Notes: a model not told the origin generated them from the letters alone. 64,000 nt of DNA from Colwellia sp. 12G3 (GCF_002836775.1 NZ_PJAQ01000068.1:62001-126000), one strand, 5' to 3'; numbered from the stretch's first letter, positions 9,209 through 18,573 are shown. Translations and numbers: made by a program.

Positions 9209-9283
9209 TTATACCAGTTATCATTCAAAGTGCAGGATTTCAATGGGAATTAAAGTGACTTTAGCCTTGAGGGTAATTACAAA
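9209..9283. repeat. Left-end copy of a MITE-like dispersed repeat
   Basis: About 75 bases that align at roughly 85 percent by eye with the left end of the full element at 23956-24162, including the block tcaaagtgcaggatttca. Only this end is present, so it is a truncated copy. It abuts the DUF2237 gene and extends its frame artificially. Confidence 0.6.
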
Positions 9284-9353
9284 TAAAGGACCTATTTTTT
9301 TGATTAATCTCTCGTCGTGAATTATCTGAAATAATGGGCATAAGTAACATCAA

Positions 9354-10013
9354 TTACTCCTGGTAATAAGGCACTAAAGTGCGAATCGTTGTGCACTTAC
9401 CTTCAACGGAAGAATAACTAATTGAATAACCATGCTTACTGGCTCCTTCCACAATACTTCTTGTGCCTATGCCATGTACTTTACCATCGCCATGTTGAAA
9501 TAATATTGTTTTGTCTAACTCTTCTTGGCTCATGCCTTTACCATTATCAGTAAAAGTTCCCACTAAATAAGTCTCTTTCATCTCGATATGTACATCAAGC
9601 TCTGTGGCACCTGCGGCTATAGCATTACTGACAATGTTTTCACGTAAGCGTACCAATTCAACGGGGTTTAAATAAGCATTTTTAGGTTCATCAATCATAG
9701 TGACTTTTAAGTTGATTTTTATATCATAAATTTCCATCAACTTATCATAAGCAGGTTTTGAATTTTTAAGGAAATGTTCCTGGACGGCCATCAGTACAAA
9801 ATCGTTATTGGTGTGTTCTGTTTCCTGATAGGTTCGAGCCAACTCATGTGATAAATCTCTCGCCCTCAGTAAGCCGTTAGTCACACGTTCTGCATAAGCA
9901 TTCTGCTGTAATTCAGGATTCTTTAGTAACAATAACTCAAAAGACCCCATGGCAATGCCTAAGTGGTTGTTAACATCATGGTTTAAAAACAATACATTTT
10001 TACTTTCACTCAT
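9354..10013 (-). CDS. Histidine-kinase-like ATPase, cytosolic, no fused sensor
   Basis: A short (219 residues) protein with the core of a sensor kinase and no membrane segment or input domain. An H-box-like segment FLNHDVNNHLGIAMGSFELL has His12. The catalytic ATPase domain follows with an N-box RENIVSNAIAAGA (about 124-136), G1 DNGKGMS and G2 HGIGTRSIVEGASKHG. It likely autophosphorylates or acts as a phosphotransfer partner in the cytoplasm. No response regulator lies next to it, so its partner is elsewhere. The NHDVNNHLG form of the H-box occurs in kinases with short dimerisation helices. The kinase fold is clear; the pathway is unknown. Confidence 0.8.
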   Translation of the reverse strand: MSESKNVLFLNHDVNNHLGIAMGSFELLLLKNPELQQNAYAERVTNGLLRARDLSHELARTYQETEHTNNDFVLMAVQEHFLKNSKPAYDKLMEIYDIKINLKVTMIDEPKNAYLNPVELVRLRENIVSNAIAAGATELDVHIEMKETYLVGTFTDNGKGMSQEELDKTILFQHGDGKVHGIGTRSIVEGASKHGYSISYSSVEGKCTTIRTLVPYYQE

Positions 10014-10446
10014 AGATAAGTTCCTTTTATTTATGCCCTGTTATATAAGGTAGACTATTGTAGTAAAAAAAAGGTTGAGGTATCACCACACAGTTAGCTC
10101 TGTATTGCAGACTATTAATACAAATAGCCTACTTATTTAGTCGTGTTACTCAAAGTTACTCGTAGTCGCGACATAAAGAAATATATAAAAACATTGGTGT
10201 AGGAGCATTTAAAGCTAACGTTATAGCAGTTTCATTAAAGCACTATTCTATTTTAGACTTAAAATAAATACCGAATATTAGGCATTTATTTCAACAACAA
10301 GTATAAATGACCAATAAATTAGTGAGATTGATATTAAAACAGCAATAAAACAAAGGGCGACTAAATCGAAAGCACCTTTGTTTGTTAGCGAGCTGCGGCT
10401 AGTTACCTCATTAGCCAACGAGATGTCGGCCATTGAGGAACACTAA
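10014..10446. other. Intergenic region with one terminator
   Basis: About 430 bases. It holds the promoter side of the kinase-like gene and the hairpin at 10348-10383 that should end the large PKD-repeat gene. Nothing else recognisable was seen. Confidence 0.5.
10348..10383 (-). terminator. Probable terminator of the PKD-repeat lipoprotein gene
   Basis: Nine-base stem AAACAAAGG / CCTTTGTTT with an 18-base loop, T-rich on the minus-strand exit side. It lies about 65 bases past the stop codon. Confidence 0.55.
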
Positions 10447-13400
10447 CTAATTAATTTCCGTGACACCTGGATAGAAGGTATCTATCGGCGTGTCCGCGGG
10501 TACCACGTTCTTAGTGAAGGCACCGCCGCTTAGCTTATAAGCGTACATATGATCTTCTTTTACATTGCCATTTGATGCGAAACCAACGATATCGCCATTT
10601 GCATCTTCAATAAGAAAGCCGACCATTGACGTATTCGTAATCGCCGCTACTTCGGTTACCGTGCTAGCCCCATCAAACTGCATCAACTTGCCGCCCTCGG
10701 TACCGTAATAAAATTTACCATCTGATGCGGCAAGTAACGCCGTAGAGGGTAAATCAATCAACCCCGTAACAGCATCAGTAATCGTTGGCGTTGCACAGTC
10801 GTTTTGAACCTGTTGAATAGTACCTTGGTTTGGCGAAGCACTTTCGCGTGTTACAAAATAACCATTACCGCCCGCCGTCGCGAAACTTAGCGCGCGAACG
10901 GGATCATGCGGTCCATTTGTCATGAAGTCATGAACGCCACGCTGCATGCTGGCTGGATCCACACAATAGAGCTTGTTATCAGTAAAAAACCATAAATTAT
11001 CGTTATCTACTACCAATTCGTAACTCGGTATGCGCGCCGTCGTTGTATCAAAGTCCGCTAGCTCGTTAATCGCCAATGTGTCAACGTCAATGGAATACAG
11101 AGCATAAACTTGTCTGCGAAGATCCACTCCTAAACCATAGAGAGTATTAGATGAAGTCTCCCCCAGGCCAATCCCTGCTCTAAAGTATTTCGATGGTGCA
11201 ATTTCTTGCGTAACACCGAGTGCAGAATCAAAGTGAATAGTCGCACCTTCAATACTATTACTACTGGCGCTACCCGATATCGTTGAGAAAAAATAATCGC
11301 CAGTCGATGCCTTCGTTACACGGCCAAATGGAAAACCACCATTTTCAAAACCAAAGTCGAACTGTTGCACGCTGTTATTCAACCGATCAGCCGTTAACAG
11401 CGCTCCCCGCTTATTAACCCCTCCGTCATAGCTCAAGGTTGTAACGAATCGATCGTTAATTGAATCGCTTGCACGATCCAAAATAGCAGGGTCACCGATA
11501 AAGTAAGTGCCCCTGTCACCACCACCGGTAATAATAGGACGGTCGACATAACTTCCTTTTGTCACTTCACTTAAGGTAGGTGAAGCAATGGATATTCCTA
11601 ACGAAGCAGCGTTGAAGCCTATAAATGTTGATGCACTTTCATCAACAATATTCATATAAGCGGTATCACGAATTATCGAAGCAGTCACACCGCTAACTTG
11701 AGAGGTTTGAAGATTACTAAAGCTTCGAACAGCTACCGGTTGTGTAACGGCGCCATTAGTGCGGTATAAACCAGGGGCAAACCCCGCGGAACCGTCGCAC
11801 ATCACATAAATATCTACCAGTCCCCAACGAAAGGTGCCTTGTGCGTTGTGGCAATCACGAAGAGTAAAACCACCTCCGCCATTGCGTCCATTACCAGTTA
11901 AGATCAATGGGGAAAAGCTTTCAAGCATGATCATATAATCTTGATCGACAACAAATTTTCGTGCATTTGCCTCAATAGGAGAGCCAAATTCGGCAATACT
12001 CCACGCTTGACTTAGGTTGTTATTGTCAGTTGGCGTCATTTCAATTGCCGACAGTGCCTGCGATCGTAAACTGCCAAATGCCGCTAATATCTTATTACTA
12101 TTACCGTTCCACGCTAGATCGGTATACGGTGCCAATCTCGAACCTGGGAAAGAACCTTGCGCTATACCAAACTCGGCAATAACGGAAAATCCCCGATAGT
12201 CAGCGCTACTAGGATCAGCGTTAACGTGGATTAGTACTCCTGCATCATTAGTTCCGCCTTTGAGGGTAAAGATAAACATCGATTTACCGTCAGGATGAAA
12301 CAGAATTTGATGCCTAAATTGACGTACACGATGGCCGTTTAAAGTTATGTCTGGCGCATTAGCGAATATGACCGCAGTATTCGTTGCAGGGTCAAACTCA
12401 ATAATTACTCCGGTATTATGTAACCCAGTTGCATCGATTAAGGCGTACATTTTCTCATTACTAGGGTGTAACACGGGAGACTGAACATGATCTATTGATC
12501 CCATACGAGGCAAACCATGAAGGCTTAAGATTTCTGTCGCCTTTGTCAAATCTCGTTCCTCTAAGGATATCAATGAACCCGAACCACTATCTCCGCCAGT
12601 AGCACTTAGCATCATTAAGTTATGCCCCGGAGGAAGCGGTATTGCAGCGCCTTTAATCGGGTCTTTCACGGACACCGTTTCGCTAATCCAATGACTATTT
12701 AACTGCCCATCATTCACAGCTAAAGTAACGGTGTAATTGCCTGCGACATCTGGGGTAAAAACAGGTTGAGCGACGGTACTATCGCTTAACGTCGCTAAAC
12801 TTGCAGATGGCGTGAATAATATCCAATTATAGGTGAGCGTATCGCTATTTCCGTCAAAACTATTACTACCGTCCAGCGTATAGCTTGTACCCGTTATCCC
12901 ATCAAGTGTCGAGCCTATACGAGCGACCGGCTCGATATTTTTTTCAGTATCATGAATCACGACAACATCGGGTAGGCTTATGCTCTTACCGTCGCTGACA
13001 AACAGCTGAATAACAAAATCGCCTTGGACATCGGGTGTAAAGTCCGGATTTCTAGTCTTATCCTTGTTCAGTTGTGCCAAACTACCCACAGGTCGGCTCA
13101 GAATCGCCCAGCTGTAATTCAGAGCATCGTTATCGGCATCGCTAGAGCCTGAACCATCGAGTACCAAATTCGCATTGAGATCAACTTGTCGATCTGGACC
13201 CGCATCAGCTACTGGCAGCGTATTACTCGCGCCGTCCCGAATAACGACCACATCTGAAGATTTTTGTCCCGTTGGATCGGTCACCGTGAGCTGTACTACG
13301 TAATCACCAGCACGATCAGGCATGAGGGACGCTATGGCCTGACGGCTGTCGTTAACAACTGTCGCGCTGCCGCTTGGGCTTGATAACATGGACCAATCGT

Positions 13401-14973
13401 AACTTAGTGGCTGTAACTCCGGATCACTCGAAGTAGAGCCATCCAAGGTCACTAATACACTGGTGGCCGAAGATTGATCTTCCCCAGCGTTCGCCATCGG
13501 CGGCAGATCTTGATCAGATATAATAACCGTCGCTGGGGCACTGCTTCTTTCACCGTCATTAACAATTAACTGAAAAACATAGTTGCCTAGTTCATCGGGC
13601 GTAAACTCGGGCGCGACAATATCCTTTGCTGAGAGTGTGGCGGCACTACCACTTGGTGCGGACACTAAACTCCAGTGATAACTTAACATGGCTCCTTCGG
13701 GATCAGTCGATTGCGTGCCATCTAGGTTGATTTTCTGGCCTGTCACTACCAACATTGGTGCGCCGGCATTAGCAGTAGGTGCTAAATTTTTAGTTGAAAT
13801 AGTCACCGAGTCAACCGTACTTAAATACTGCCCGTCGTATATAATAAGCTGTACCACATAATGCCCAGCTACATCGGGGGTTAGCGAAGGGTGAAAGGTA
13901 TGAGTATCTGCGAGAGTGACCGCTGAATTTTTGGGCTTCGAACTAATTGACCAACGAGGTGTTAATGTATCACCATCAGCGTCACGCGAACCGCTGCCAT
14001 CAAGATGAGCTAACTGTCCCAACTGCCCACTAATATCTGCGCCAGCATTTGCGATTGGTATGTGATTACTTTTATGCAGTATTACCGTACTGACTTCGCT
14101 ATCGACTTGGCCATCATTCACCGTGAGCGACAATACAAAATCGCCTGACATATCAGGGGTAATACTCGCCTTCACCGCCGTTGCATCAACAATCGTAGTG
14201 GTACTGCCCGCAGGGGCACTCACAATACGCCATTGATAGCTGAGTGAGTCGCCATCAACATCGCTAGAACCCGTGCCATCGAGCACCAATGAAGTGCCTA
14301 CAAAGAAGGTGGTATTAACACCCGCATCGGCTACCGGTGGTAGATTTTTGTCACTGATTAATACTCTATCAGCTAGGCTATCACTACTGCCATCGCTGAC
14401 GACTAACTGAACTTCATAATCACCGGCAACGTCGGGAGTTAAAATAGCATAAGGACTATCGGCACGCGCCAGTATTGCCGCACTTCCAGAAGGTATCGAA
14501 ACCAAAGTCCATGTATAACTTAATAGATCGCCATCGCTATCAAAGCTCAAGCTACCATCGAGCGTAACTGCATCACCAGTTTGGGATTTTCGATCCAGCC
14601 CAGCATTGGCTATAGGTAAAGAATCACTGTCACTAATAGTCAAAATTACCGGTAGGCTATCTTCTTCGCCATTATTGACAATTAACTCAATTTTATAATC
14701 ACCAAACTCATCAAGATATAAACTTGGGAAAGGGCTACTTGAATCACTCAGTTTACTAGTACTCGTTGTCGGCTGGCTGACGACCCGCCAAAAATAGGTC
14801 AACGGCGCACCATAGGGGTCATAGGACCCACTACCGTTTAATACCGCTGTAGCGCCTCGCTGAAGCATCATAGAATGTCCAGGATTAGCAATAGGAAGCA
14901 CTATCTGAGAGTGTTTTTTGTTATCACTACAACCTGATAAAATAAGAACGAGTATTAGCAATATATATCGCAT
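10447..14973 (-). CDS. Large surface lipoprotein with eight PKD-like domains and a propeller-like C-terminal half
   Basis: 1508 residues. A lipoprotein signal ends in LILSGC with Cys15, so the protein is lipid-anchored, probably in the outer membrane. Residues about 25-770 are eight tandem immunoglobulin-like (PKD/REJ-type) domains of about 90 residues, each opening with a variant of IANAGxD, then LDGSxSxDxDGDxLxYxW, and closing with TPDVAGDYxVQLxVxDG. The acidic loops suggest calcium binding. The C-terminal 700 residues have repeats with NxGxxIxF-type turns (HNTGVIIEFDP, NDAGVLIHV, NKRGALLTA) like the tandem-repeat domains of many anchored surface proteins. A role in adhesion or polymer binding is likely but unproven. 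By eye the gene is richer in G+C than its neighbours, hinting at acquisition. It is monocistronic. Confidence 0.8.
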   Translation of the reverse strand: MRYILLILVLILSGCSDNKKHSQIVLPIANPGHSMMLQRGATAVLNGSGSYDPYGAPLTYFWRVVSQPTTSTSKLSDSSSPFPSLYLDEFGDYKIELIVNNGEEDSLPVILTISDSDSLPIANAGLDRKSQTGDAVTLDGSLSFDSDGDLLSYTWTLVSIPSGSAAILARADSPYAILTPDVAGDYEVQLVVSDGSSDSLADRVLISDKNLPPVADAGVNTTFFVGTSLVLDGTGSSDVDGDSLSYQWRIVSAPAGSTTTIVDATAVKASITPDMSGDFVLSLTVNDGQVDSEVSTVILHKSNHIPIANAGADISGQLGQLAHLDGSGSRDADGDTLTPRWSISSKPKNSAVTLADTHTFHPSLTPDVAGHYVVQLIIYDGQYLSTVDSVTISTKNLAPTANAGAPMLVVTGQKINLDGTQSTDPEGAMLSYHWSLVSAPSGSAATLSAKDIVAPEFTPDELGNYVFQLIVNDGERSSAPATVIISDQDLPPMANAGEDQSSATSVLVTLDGSTSSDPELQPLSYDWSMLSSPSGSATVVNDSRQAIASLMPDRAGDYVVQLTVTDPTGQKSSDVVVIRDGASNTLPVADAGPDRQVDLNANLVLDGSGSSDADNDALNYSWAILSRPVGSLAQLNKDKTRNPDFTPDVQGDFVIQLFVSDGKSISLPDVVVIHDTEKNIEPVARIGSTLDGITGTSYTLDGSNSFDGNSDTLTYNWILFTPSASLATLSDSTVAQPVFTPDVAGNYTVTLAVNDGQLNSHWISETVSVKDPIKGAAIPLPPGHNLMMLSATGGDSGSGSLISLEERDLTKATEILSLHGLPRMGSIDHVQSPVLHPSNEKMYALIDATGLHNTGVIIEFDPATNTAVIFANAPDITLNGHRVRQFRHQILFHPDGKSMFIFTLKGGTNDAGVLIHVNADPSSADYRGFSVIAEFGIAQGSFPGSRLAPYTDLAWNGNSNKILAAFGSLRSQALSAIEMTPTDNNNLSQAWSIAEFGSPIEANARKFVVDQDYMIMLESFSPLILTGNGRNGGGGFTLRDCHNAQGTFRWGLVDIYVMCDGSAGFAPGLYRTNGAVTQPVAVRSFSNLQTSQVSGVTASIIRDTAYMNIVDESASTFIGFNAASLGISIASPTLSEVTKGSYVDRPIITGGGDRGTYFIGDPAILDRASDSINDRFVTTLSYDGGVNKRGALLTADRLNNSVQQFDFGFENGGFPFGRVTKASTGDYFFSTISGSASSNSIEGATIHFDSALGVTQEIAPSKYFRAGIGLGETSSNTLYGLGVDLRRQVYALYSIDVDTLAINELADFDTTTARIPSYELVVDNDNLWFFTDNKLYCVDPASMQRGVHDFMTNGPHDPVRALSFATAGGNGYFVTRESASPNQGTIQQVQNDCATPTITDAVTGLIDLPSTALLAASDGKFYYGTEGGKLMQFDGASTVTEVAAITNTSMVGFLIEDANGDIVGFASNGNVKEDHMYAYKLSGGAFTKNVVPADTPIDTFYPGVTEIN

Positions 14974-15290
14974 AGCAACCTTTAAATGATATTAGACTTG
15001 TTTGTAATATACATTTAAATAAATCATTTCGCCAAGATAACGTCAAATATAAGGCGTTTATTTAAATAACGTGTTGTTATTATTACTAAGTGAACAACAA
15101 AGTAGTTAGTAATGATAACAAATATAAAGGACCCATTAATTAGTGAAATTGCTCAAGCACTCTGCAACCTGCATCTGCAATGATAACGGGTATATACATT
15201 GCATTAAAACTGTATGTAACCCAGTTATCATTTTATCAATCGCTAGTAACTACAACCAACACTTTCCAAAGTGGTTTTATTTATTAACTC
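14974..15290. other. Intergenic region with a partial repeat
   Basis: About 320 bases between the PKD-repeat gene start and the terminator of the TPR gene. It contains the partial repeat 15149-15194; the remainder is AT-rich with no gene seen. Confidence 0.45.
15149..15194. repeat. Solo right end of the MITE-like dispersed repeat
   Basis: 46 bases that match the right end of the element at 23956-24162 at about nine positions in ten (TTGCTCAAGCACTCTG, ACCTGCATCT, ACGGGTATA). No left end is present here. Confidence 0.6.
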
Positions 15291-15313
15291 AAAAAAGCGC
15301 CCTAAGGCGCTTT
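15291..15313 (-). terminator. Terminator of the TonB operon / TPR gene
   Basis: Stem AAAGCGCC / GGCGCTTT (15294-15301 with 15306-15313), loop CTAA, U-run on the minus-strand exit side. It lies 30 bases past the TPR stop. Confidence 0.85.
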
Positions 15314-15342
15314 CAGTTATGTTTATTTACTAAACAAAATAA

Positions 15343-16710
15343 CTAATTAAGCATGGCTAACTGCACTTTATGTTGTTCTTGCTCTCGCTCAACATACTTG
15401 CCCCATTGTAGGGCGGCTTTTTTAGTACTAGCAAATTGTGATGCTTTTGAAAATGCTGCTAGCGAGGGCTCAAAGCTTTTCAAGTTGAAGTTCGCCATAC
15501 CTACAATCAAATGCATATTAGCGATGTCCTTAACATTTTTGTCCTTGCTTTGCTTATGCTCATCGTAACGAGTTAAAGCAAGTTTTGCCGCATTTATCGC
15601 CGCTTGCCATTGCTCATTGTTTAAGTAAGTCTGCGCTAACAAAGCATCGTGCTCGCCAGACTGGGCAATATCGCTAACGCGAATCAACACCTTAATCGCT
15701 TTATCATCTTCTTTAGCTGATAAATAGGCACGAGCTAACATGCTTAAGTTATCTTCATCGGCAAATATACTTCCTTGATCGATAGCATCATCTAACACGG
15801 CGGCACTTTTATAGGGTGCGCCATGGAATAAATAAAGTTGTGACAAAGTAATAATATCACTAGTTTTGGTAATATATCCCGCTTGGTAGGCCGCTTCCAT
15901 TACCGCCATTTGTTTAGCTTCTTCCCCGATTTCACCGTACATGCTTGAAAGCTGTAACCAGTATTGTGGTTTATCATATAAACGCACTAGCTTTTCCATC
16001 ACCTTAGTGACTTGCTTAGGTTGTTGTAGTTCATAATAAGTAGCACGTTGTAAAGTAAGCCAATTTTCTTTAGGCAGTTTATTTTCAGCTTCAACTAAAC
16101 TCACGGCTATTTCAATATGCTTTAAACTATTAACAAAATCTTTATCTTGAAAATAAACTTGTGCAAATAACATTTCTTGATTGCCAGTTAGCTCCTTGTC
16201 ATTAAGATTTTGCCATTGGATTAGGTAATCAAGCGCTTCTTTAAAGTCTTGTTGTTGCATGCTTAATTGCGCTAGCGAATAAAGCGTTGAGATGATCAAG
16301 CTATCTGGAATTGCTGTCTCAGCAATAACCTTATTAAAACTATCAATCGCCAATGTTAAATCGTCGTTACCGTAATACATAAAGCCGTAAAAATTAAATA
16401 ACATGGCACGTTCATAACTATTTAAGCTATCAAGTCGCCCCTCGACTTCGGCTAACACTTCAAAGCCTTCTATTTTATCACCTTCATCGGCCAGCTGTTG
16501 GGCACGGGCTAATTGTGAATATACGCGGTTACGCATCGCGGGTACTTTTTTACTCGTGCGATAACTTTTTTTATCGGTTTGAGCTGTTGCGACACTGTTT
16601 TTATCCGTATTGGTCGCTGTATTTTCTTCTGCAGCAAAAACTTTGCTGGTTGTTATTGTGACAAGTAAAGTAAATAGGGTTGTCAGTAGTAAGGAGTGTT
16701 TGTTTTTCAT
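15343..16710 (-). CDS. Periplasmic TPR protein of the TtpC-type TonB system
   Basis: 455 residues with a cleavable signal peptide (hydrophobic about 8-25, ending VFAAEE) followed by tetratricopeptide-like helical repeats through most of the chain (e.g. YGNDDLTLAIDSFNKVIAE, ALDYLIQWQNLNDKELTGNQ). It is the last gene in the cluster DUF3450-ttpC-exbB-exbD-tonB, the order known from vibrios and Shewanella for TonB2-type systems, where such TPR proteins accompany the complex. It probably helps assemble or couple the complex in the periplasm. It is separated from tonB by 121 bases holding an 11-bp stem-loop, so it may be expressed less or from its own promoter. Confidence 0.82.
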   Translation of the reverse strand: MKNKHSLLLTTLFTLLVTITTSKVFAAEENTATNTDKNSVATAQTDKKSYRTSKKVPAMRNRVYSQLARAQQLADEGDKIEGFEVLAEVEGRLDSLNSYERAMLFNFYGFMYYGNDDLTLAIDSFNKVIAETAIPDSLIISTLYSLAQLSMQQQDFKEALDYLIQWQNLNDKELTGNQEMLFAQVYFQDKDFVNSLKHIEIAVSLVEAENKLPKENWLTLQRATYYELQQPKQVTKVMEKLVRLYDKPQYWLQLSSMYGEIGEEAKQMAVMEAAYQAGYITKTSDIITLSQLYLFHGAPYKSAAVLDDAIDQGSIFADEDNLSMLARAYLSAKEDDKAIKVLIRVSDIAQSGEHDALLAQTYLNNEQWQAAINAAKLALTRYDEHKQSKDKNVKDIANMHLIVGMANFNLKSFEPSLAAFSKASQFASTKKAALQWGKYVEREQEQHKVQLAMLN

Positions 16711-16755
16711 AACTGGATCCTTAATTAGCTATTAATAAGTAATGTGTAAAAGCTT

Positions 16756-16805
16756 AAAAATGGATTTACGATCAGAGACCACAGAATCCATTTTTACCTT
16801 GTGAG
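16756..16805. terminator. Stem-loop between tonB and the TPR gene
   Basis: AAAAATGGATT (16756-16766) pairs perfectly with AATCCATTTTT (16795-16805) across a 28-base loop. T-rich on the exit side of both strands. It could attenuate or process the operon transcript. Confidence 0.55.
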
Positions 16806-16831
16806 TGTTTTGAAATATTAGGCCAAACGGC

Positions 16832-17515
16832 TTAACCATCAATTTCAAAACTAATTTTGTTTTGCACGCCAGCAACTTCCATCGCTACACCATCAACGAC
16901 CCGTGGTTTGTATTTGAACTTGGCAACCGCATCAAGTGCTGCTCGGTCAAATACTCCTTCAGGTTTTGCTTGTACTACCACGGCATTACTCACTGCACCT
17001 GTTTTTGTCACAACAAATTCAACAATAACAAAGCCTTCAATGCCACGAGATTGCGCTCGACGTGGATAAATCGCTGCGACCTTAACAATCGGTAAATAAT
17101 CACCATCACCACTGTCTAAACTCAAACCGCCAGATAACCCCATATCTGTTTGAATATCCGCTGCAAAACTACTTTTTACGGCATTAGCATTAGGGTTAGA
17201 TTGCTGCATTTGAGGTGCGTTCATTGGCGGTGGTGGCTCTTTTGGCTTTGCTGGCTTTTGTGGTTTTCGTTCTTTTTTTACAATGGTTTCATCTTGTTTT
17301 AAGCGGATAAAATCAAGTACACTGCCTTGTGCAGGGTCTGTCATCACTTCATTGCCACCAGCAATTAGCTTCTGCATACCCCAGAGTAAAAGGAAGGTCA
17401 TGCTTAATGCTAATACTCCAGCAATTACATAACGAGTACCACTACGTACAATTATCTCTTGAGGTATGTCTTGCGACATTTGCTGTGACATTTCTTTTGG
17501 CATGTTTGTTAACAT
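16832..17515 (-). CDS. tonB: TonB energy transducer (TonB2 type)
   Basis: 227 residues. A cytoplasmic N-terminus, one membrane helix (about 30-49), a Lys/Pro-rich periplasmic linker (KKERKPQKPAKPKEPPPP, about 80-97) and a C-terminal TonB domain (IYPRRAQSRGIEGFVIVEFVV ... GVFDRAALDAVAKFKYKPRVVDG). Length fits TonB2-type proteins, which are shorter than E. coli TonB. It links proton-driven ExbB/ExbD to outer-membrane receptors such as the one at 31449. The start at 17515 has AAGGAC upstream. It lies 20 bases downstream of exbD. Confidence 0.93.
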   Translation of the reverse strand: MLTNMPKEMSQQMSQDIPQEIIVRSGTRYVIAGVLALSMTFLLLWGMQKLIAGGNEVMTDPAQGSVLDFIRLKQDETIVKKERKPQKPAKPKEPPPPMNAPQMQQSNPNANAVKSSFAADIQTDMGLSGGLSLDSGDGDYLPIVKVAAIYPRRAQSRGIEGFVIVEFVVTKTGAVSNAVVVQAKPEGVFDRAALDAVAKFKYKPRVVDGVAMEVAGVQNKISFEIDG

Positions 17516-17535
17516 GTTAAGTCCTTAAGCTATTC

Positions 17536-17946
17536 TTAGGCCTCTTGTGCTGCAATAGACACATCATAAACACCCGCGGCGCGCGCAGAATCCATCACCT
17601 TAATTAACGTCTCAGTAGTAGATTTTTTATCGGCTTGAATAACAACAGTACCTTGGGGGTTTTCTGCTTTTAAGCGTTCAATATTCGCTTGGACACTACG
17701 AATATCTACTTTACGTTTGTTGATCCAAATATCACCCTTGTCGCTAATTGCAACCAAGATGTTGGCTCGCTCTTTCTTTACCGCCGTAGCGGCTTCTGGA
17801 CGATTAACGTCAATGCCTGCTTCTTTAACAAAGGAGGCGGTGACAATAAAAAAGATTAACAAAATAAACACCACATCAAGCATGGGGGTCATATCAATTT
17901 CTTCTTTTTCATCTTGATCTTGTAACATTTGGTTTAAGTGACGCAT
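17536..17946 (-). CDS. exbD: ExbD biopolymer transport protein
   Basis: 136 residues: a short cytoplasmic N-terminus, one membrane helix (about 22-42) with the functionally essential Asp in DMTPMLDVVFILLIFF (Asp24), and a periplasmic domain. It forms the proton-conducting motor with the ExbB proteins encoded upstream. The sequence EKEEIDMTPMLDVVFILLIF is characteristic. A 96-base gap to exbB contains a 10-bp stem-loop. Confidence 0.94.
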   Translation of the reverse strand: MRHLNQMLQDQDEKEEIDMTPMLDVVFILLIFFIVTASFVKEAGIDVNRPEAATAVKKERANILVAISDKGDIWINKRKVDIRSVQANIERLKAENPQGTVVIQADKKSTTETLIKVMDSARAAGVYDVSIAAQEA

Positions 17947-17973
17947 AACTAACTCCTACAATTCTATTTTGAA

Positions 17974-18003
17974 ATAACTATTTCATTCAAACAAAATAGT
18001 TAT
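17974..18003. other. Intercistronic stem-loop between exbB and exbD
   Basis: ATAACTATTT (17974-17983) pairs with AAATAGTTAT (17994-18003) around a 10-base loop. No U-run follows, so an RNA stability or processing element is more likely than a terminator. Confidence 0.45.
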
Positions 18004-18042
18004 CCGCTATTAATTTACGGTCTAATTCTTACGAGCTAATAA

Positions 18043-18570
18043 CTAATGACTAACCGTCAAACTATCAGCTAACAATTCCGATTCTTTTTTAGCATTACGG
18101 CGTAACCAGGTTGCAGTAAATACACCTGATAACGAACCGACCATACCTGCCATTGTCGGGATAGTGGCGCGTGATACACCCGACGCCATAGACCTTGCGT
18201 TACCGCTGCCCGATATTGCCATCACATCAAATACTTCAATCATGCCAGTTACCGTGCCCAGCAAACCTAATAGCGGACATAAAACCACCAAGGATTGAAT
18301 AAGTGCTAAATTGCGATTTAACTTAGTAGTACCACGAGAAATTAAGGCGTTGCGTATTTGTTCGCTATACCAAGAGGTTTGATCTTTACGACCTTGCCAT
18401 ACACTAATCATGTGTTTCTTTACGCTACGGTAGCTGTAAAAAACAAAAACAAAGCGTTCAAAAATCAATAGCCACATAATGAAGATAACGGCGGCAATCA
18501 CGATTAATACTTGACCACCGGTATCCATAAACTCATTAATGGCGTCGTACATTTCCATTAAGGCAATCAC
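18043..18570 (-). CDS. exbB: ExbB proton channel protein of the TonB2 system
   Basis: 175 residues of the MotA/TolQ/ExbB family with three membrane helices (about 18-38, 90-112, 130-155). The signature ALIQSLVVLCPLLGLLGTVTGMIEVF is followed by GSGNARSMASGVSRATIPTMAG. The start is GTG at 18570, with AAGGAG eight bases upstream lying in the last codons of the preceding gene, which ends at 18574. That is tight translational coupling. It works with the longer ExbB-like TtpC protein and ExbD. Confidence 0.93.
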   Translation of the reverse strand: MIALMEMYDAINEFMDTGGQVLIVIAAVIFIMWLLIFERFVFVFYSYRSVKKHMISVWQGRKDQTSWYSEQIRNALISRGTTKLNRNLALIQSLVVLCPLLGLLGTVTGMIEVFDVMAISGSGNARSMASGVSRATIPTMAGMVGSLSGVFTATWLRRNAKKESELLADSLTVSH

Positions 18571-18573
18571 GAT

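Noticed and set aside
15143..15346. 67-codon plus-strand frame starting MKLLKHSATC
   Set aside because: It runs through a partial dispersed repeat and the TonB-operon terminator and has no recognisable protein feature.
16857..17095. Antisense frames over tonB and other conserved genes
   Set aside because: They mirror codon structure of strongly supported genes on the other strand and carry no motifs or ribosome binding sites of their own.
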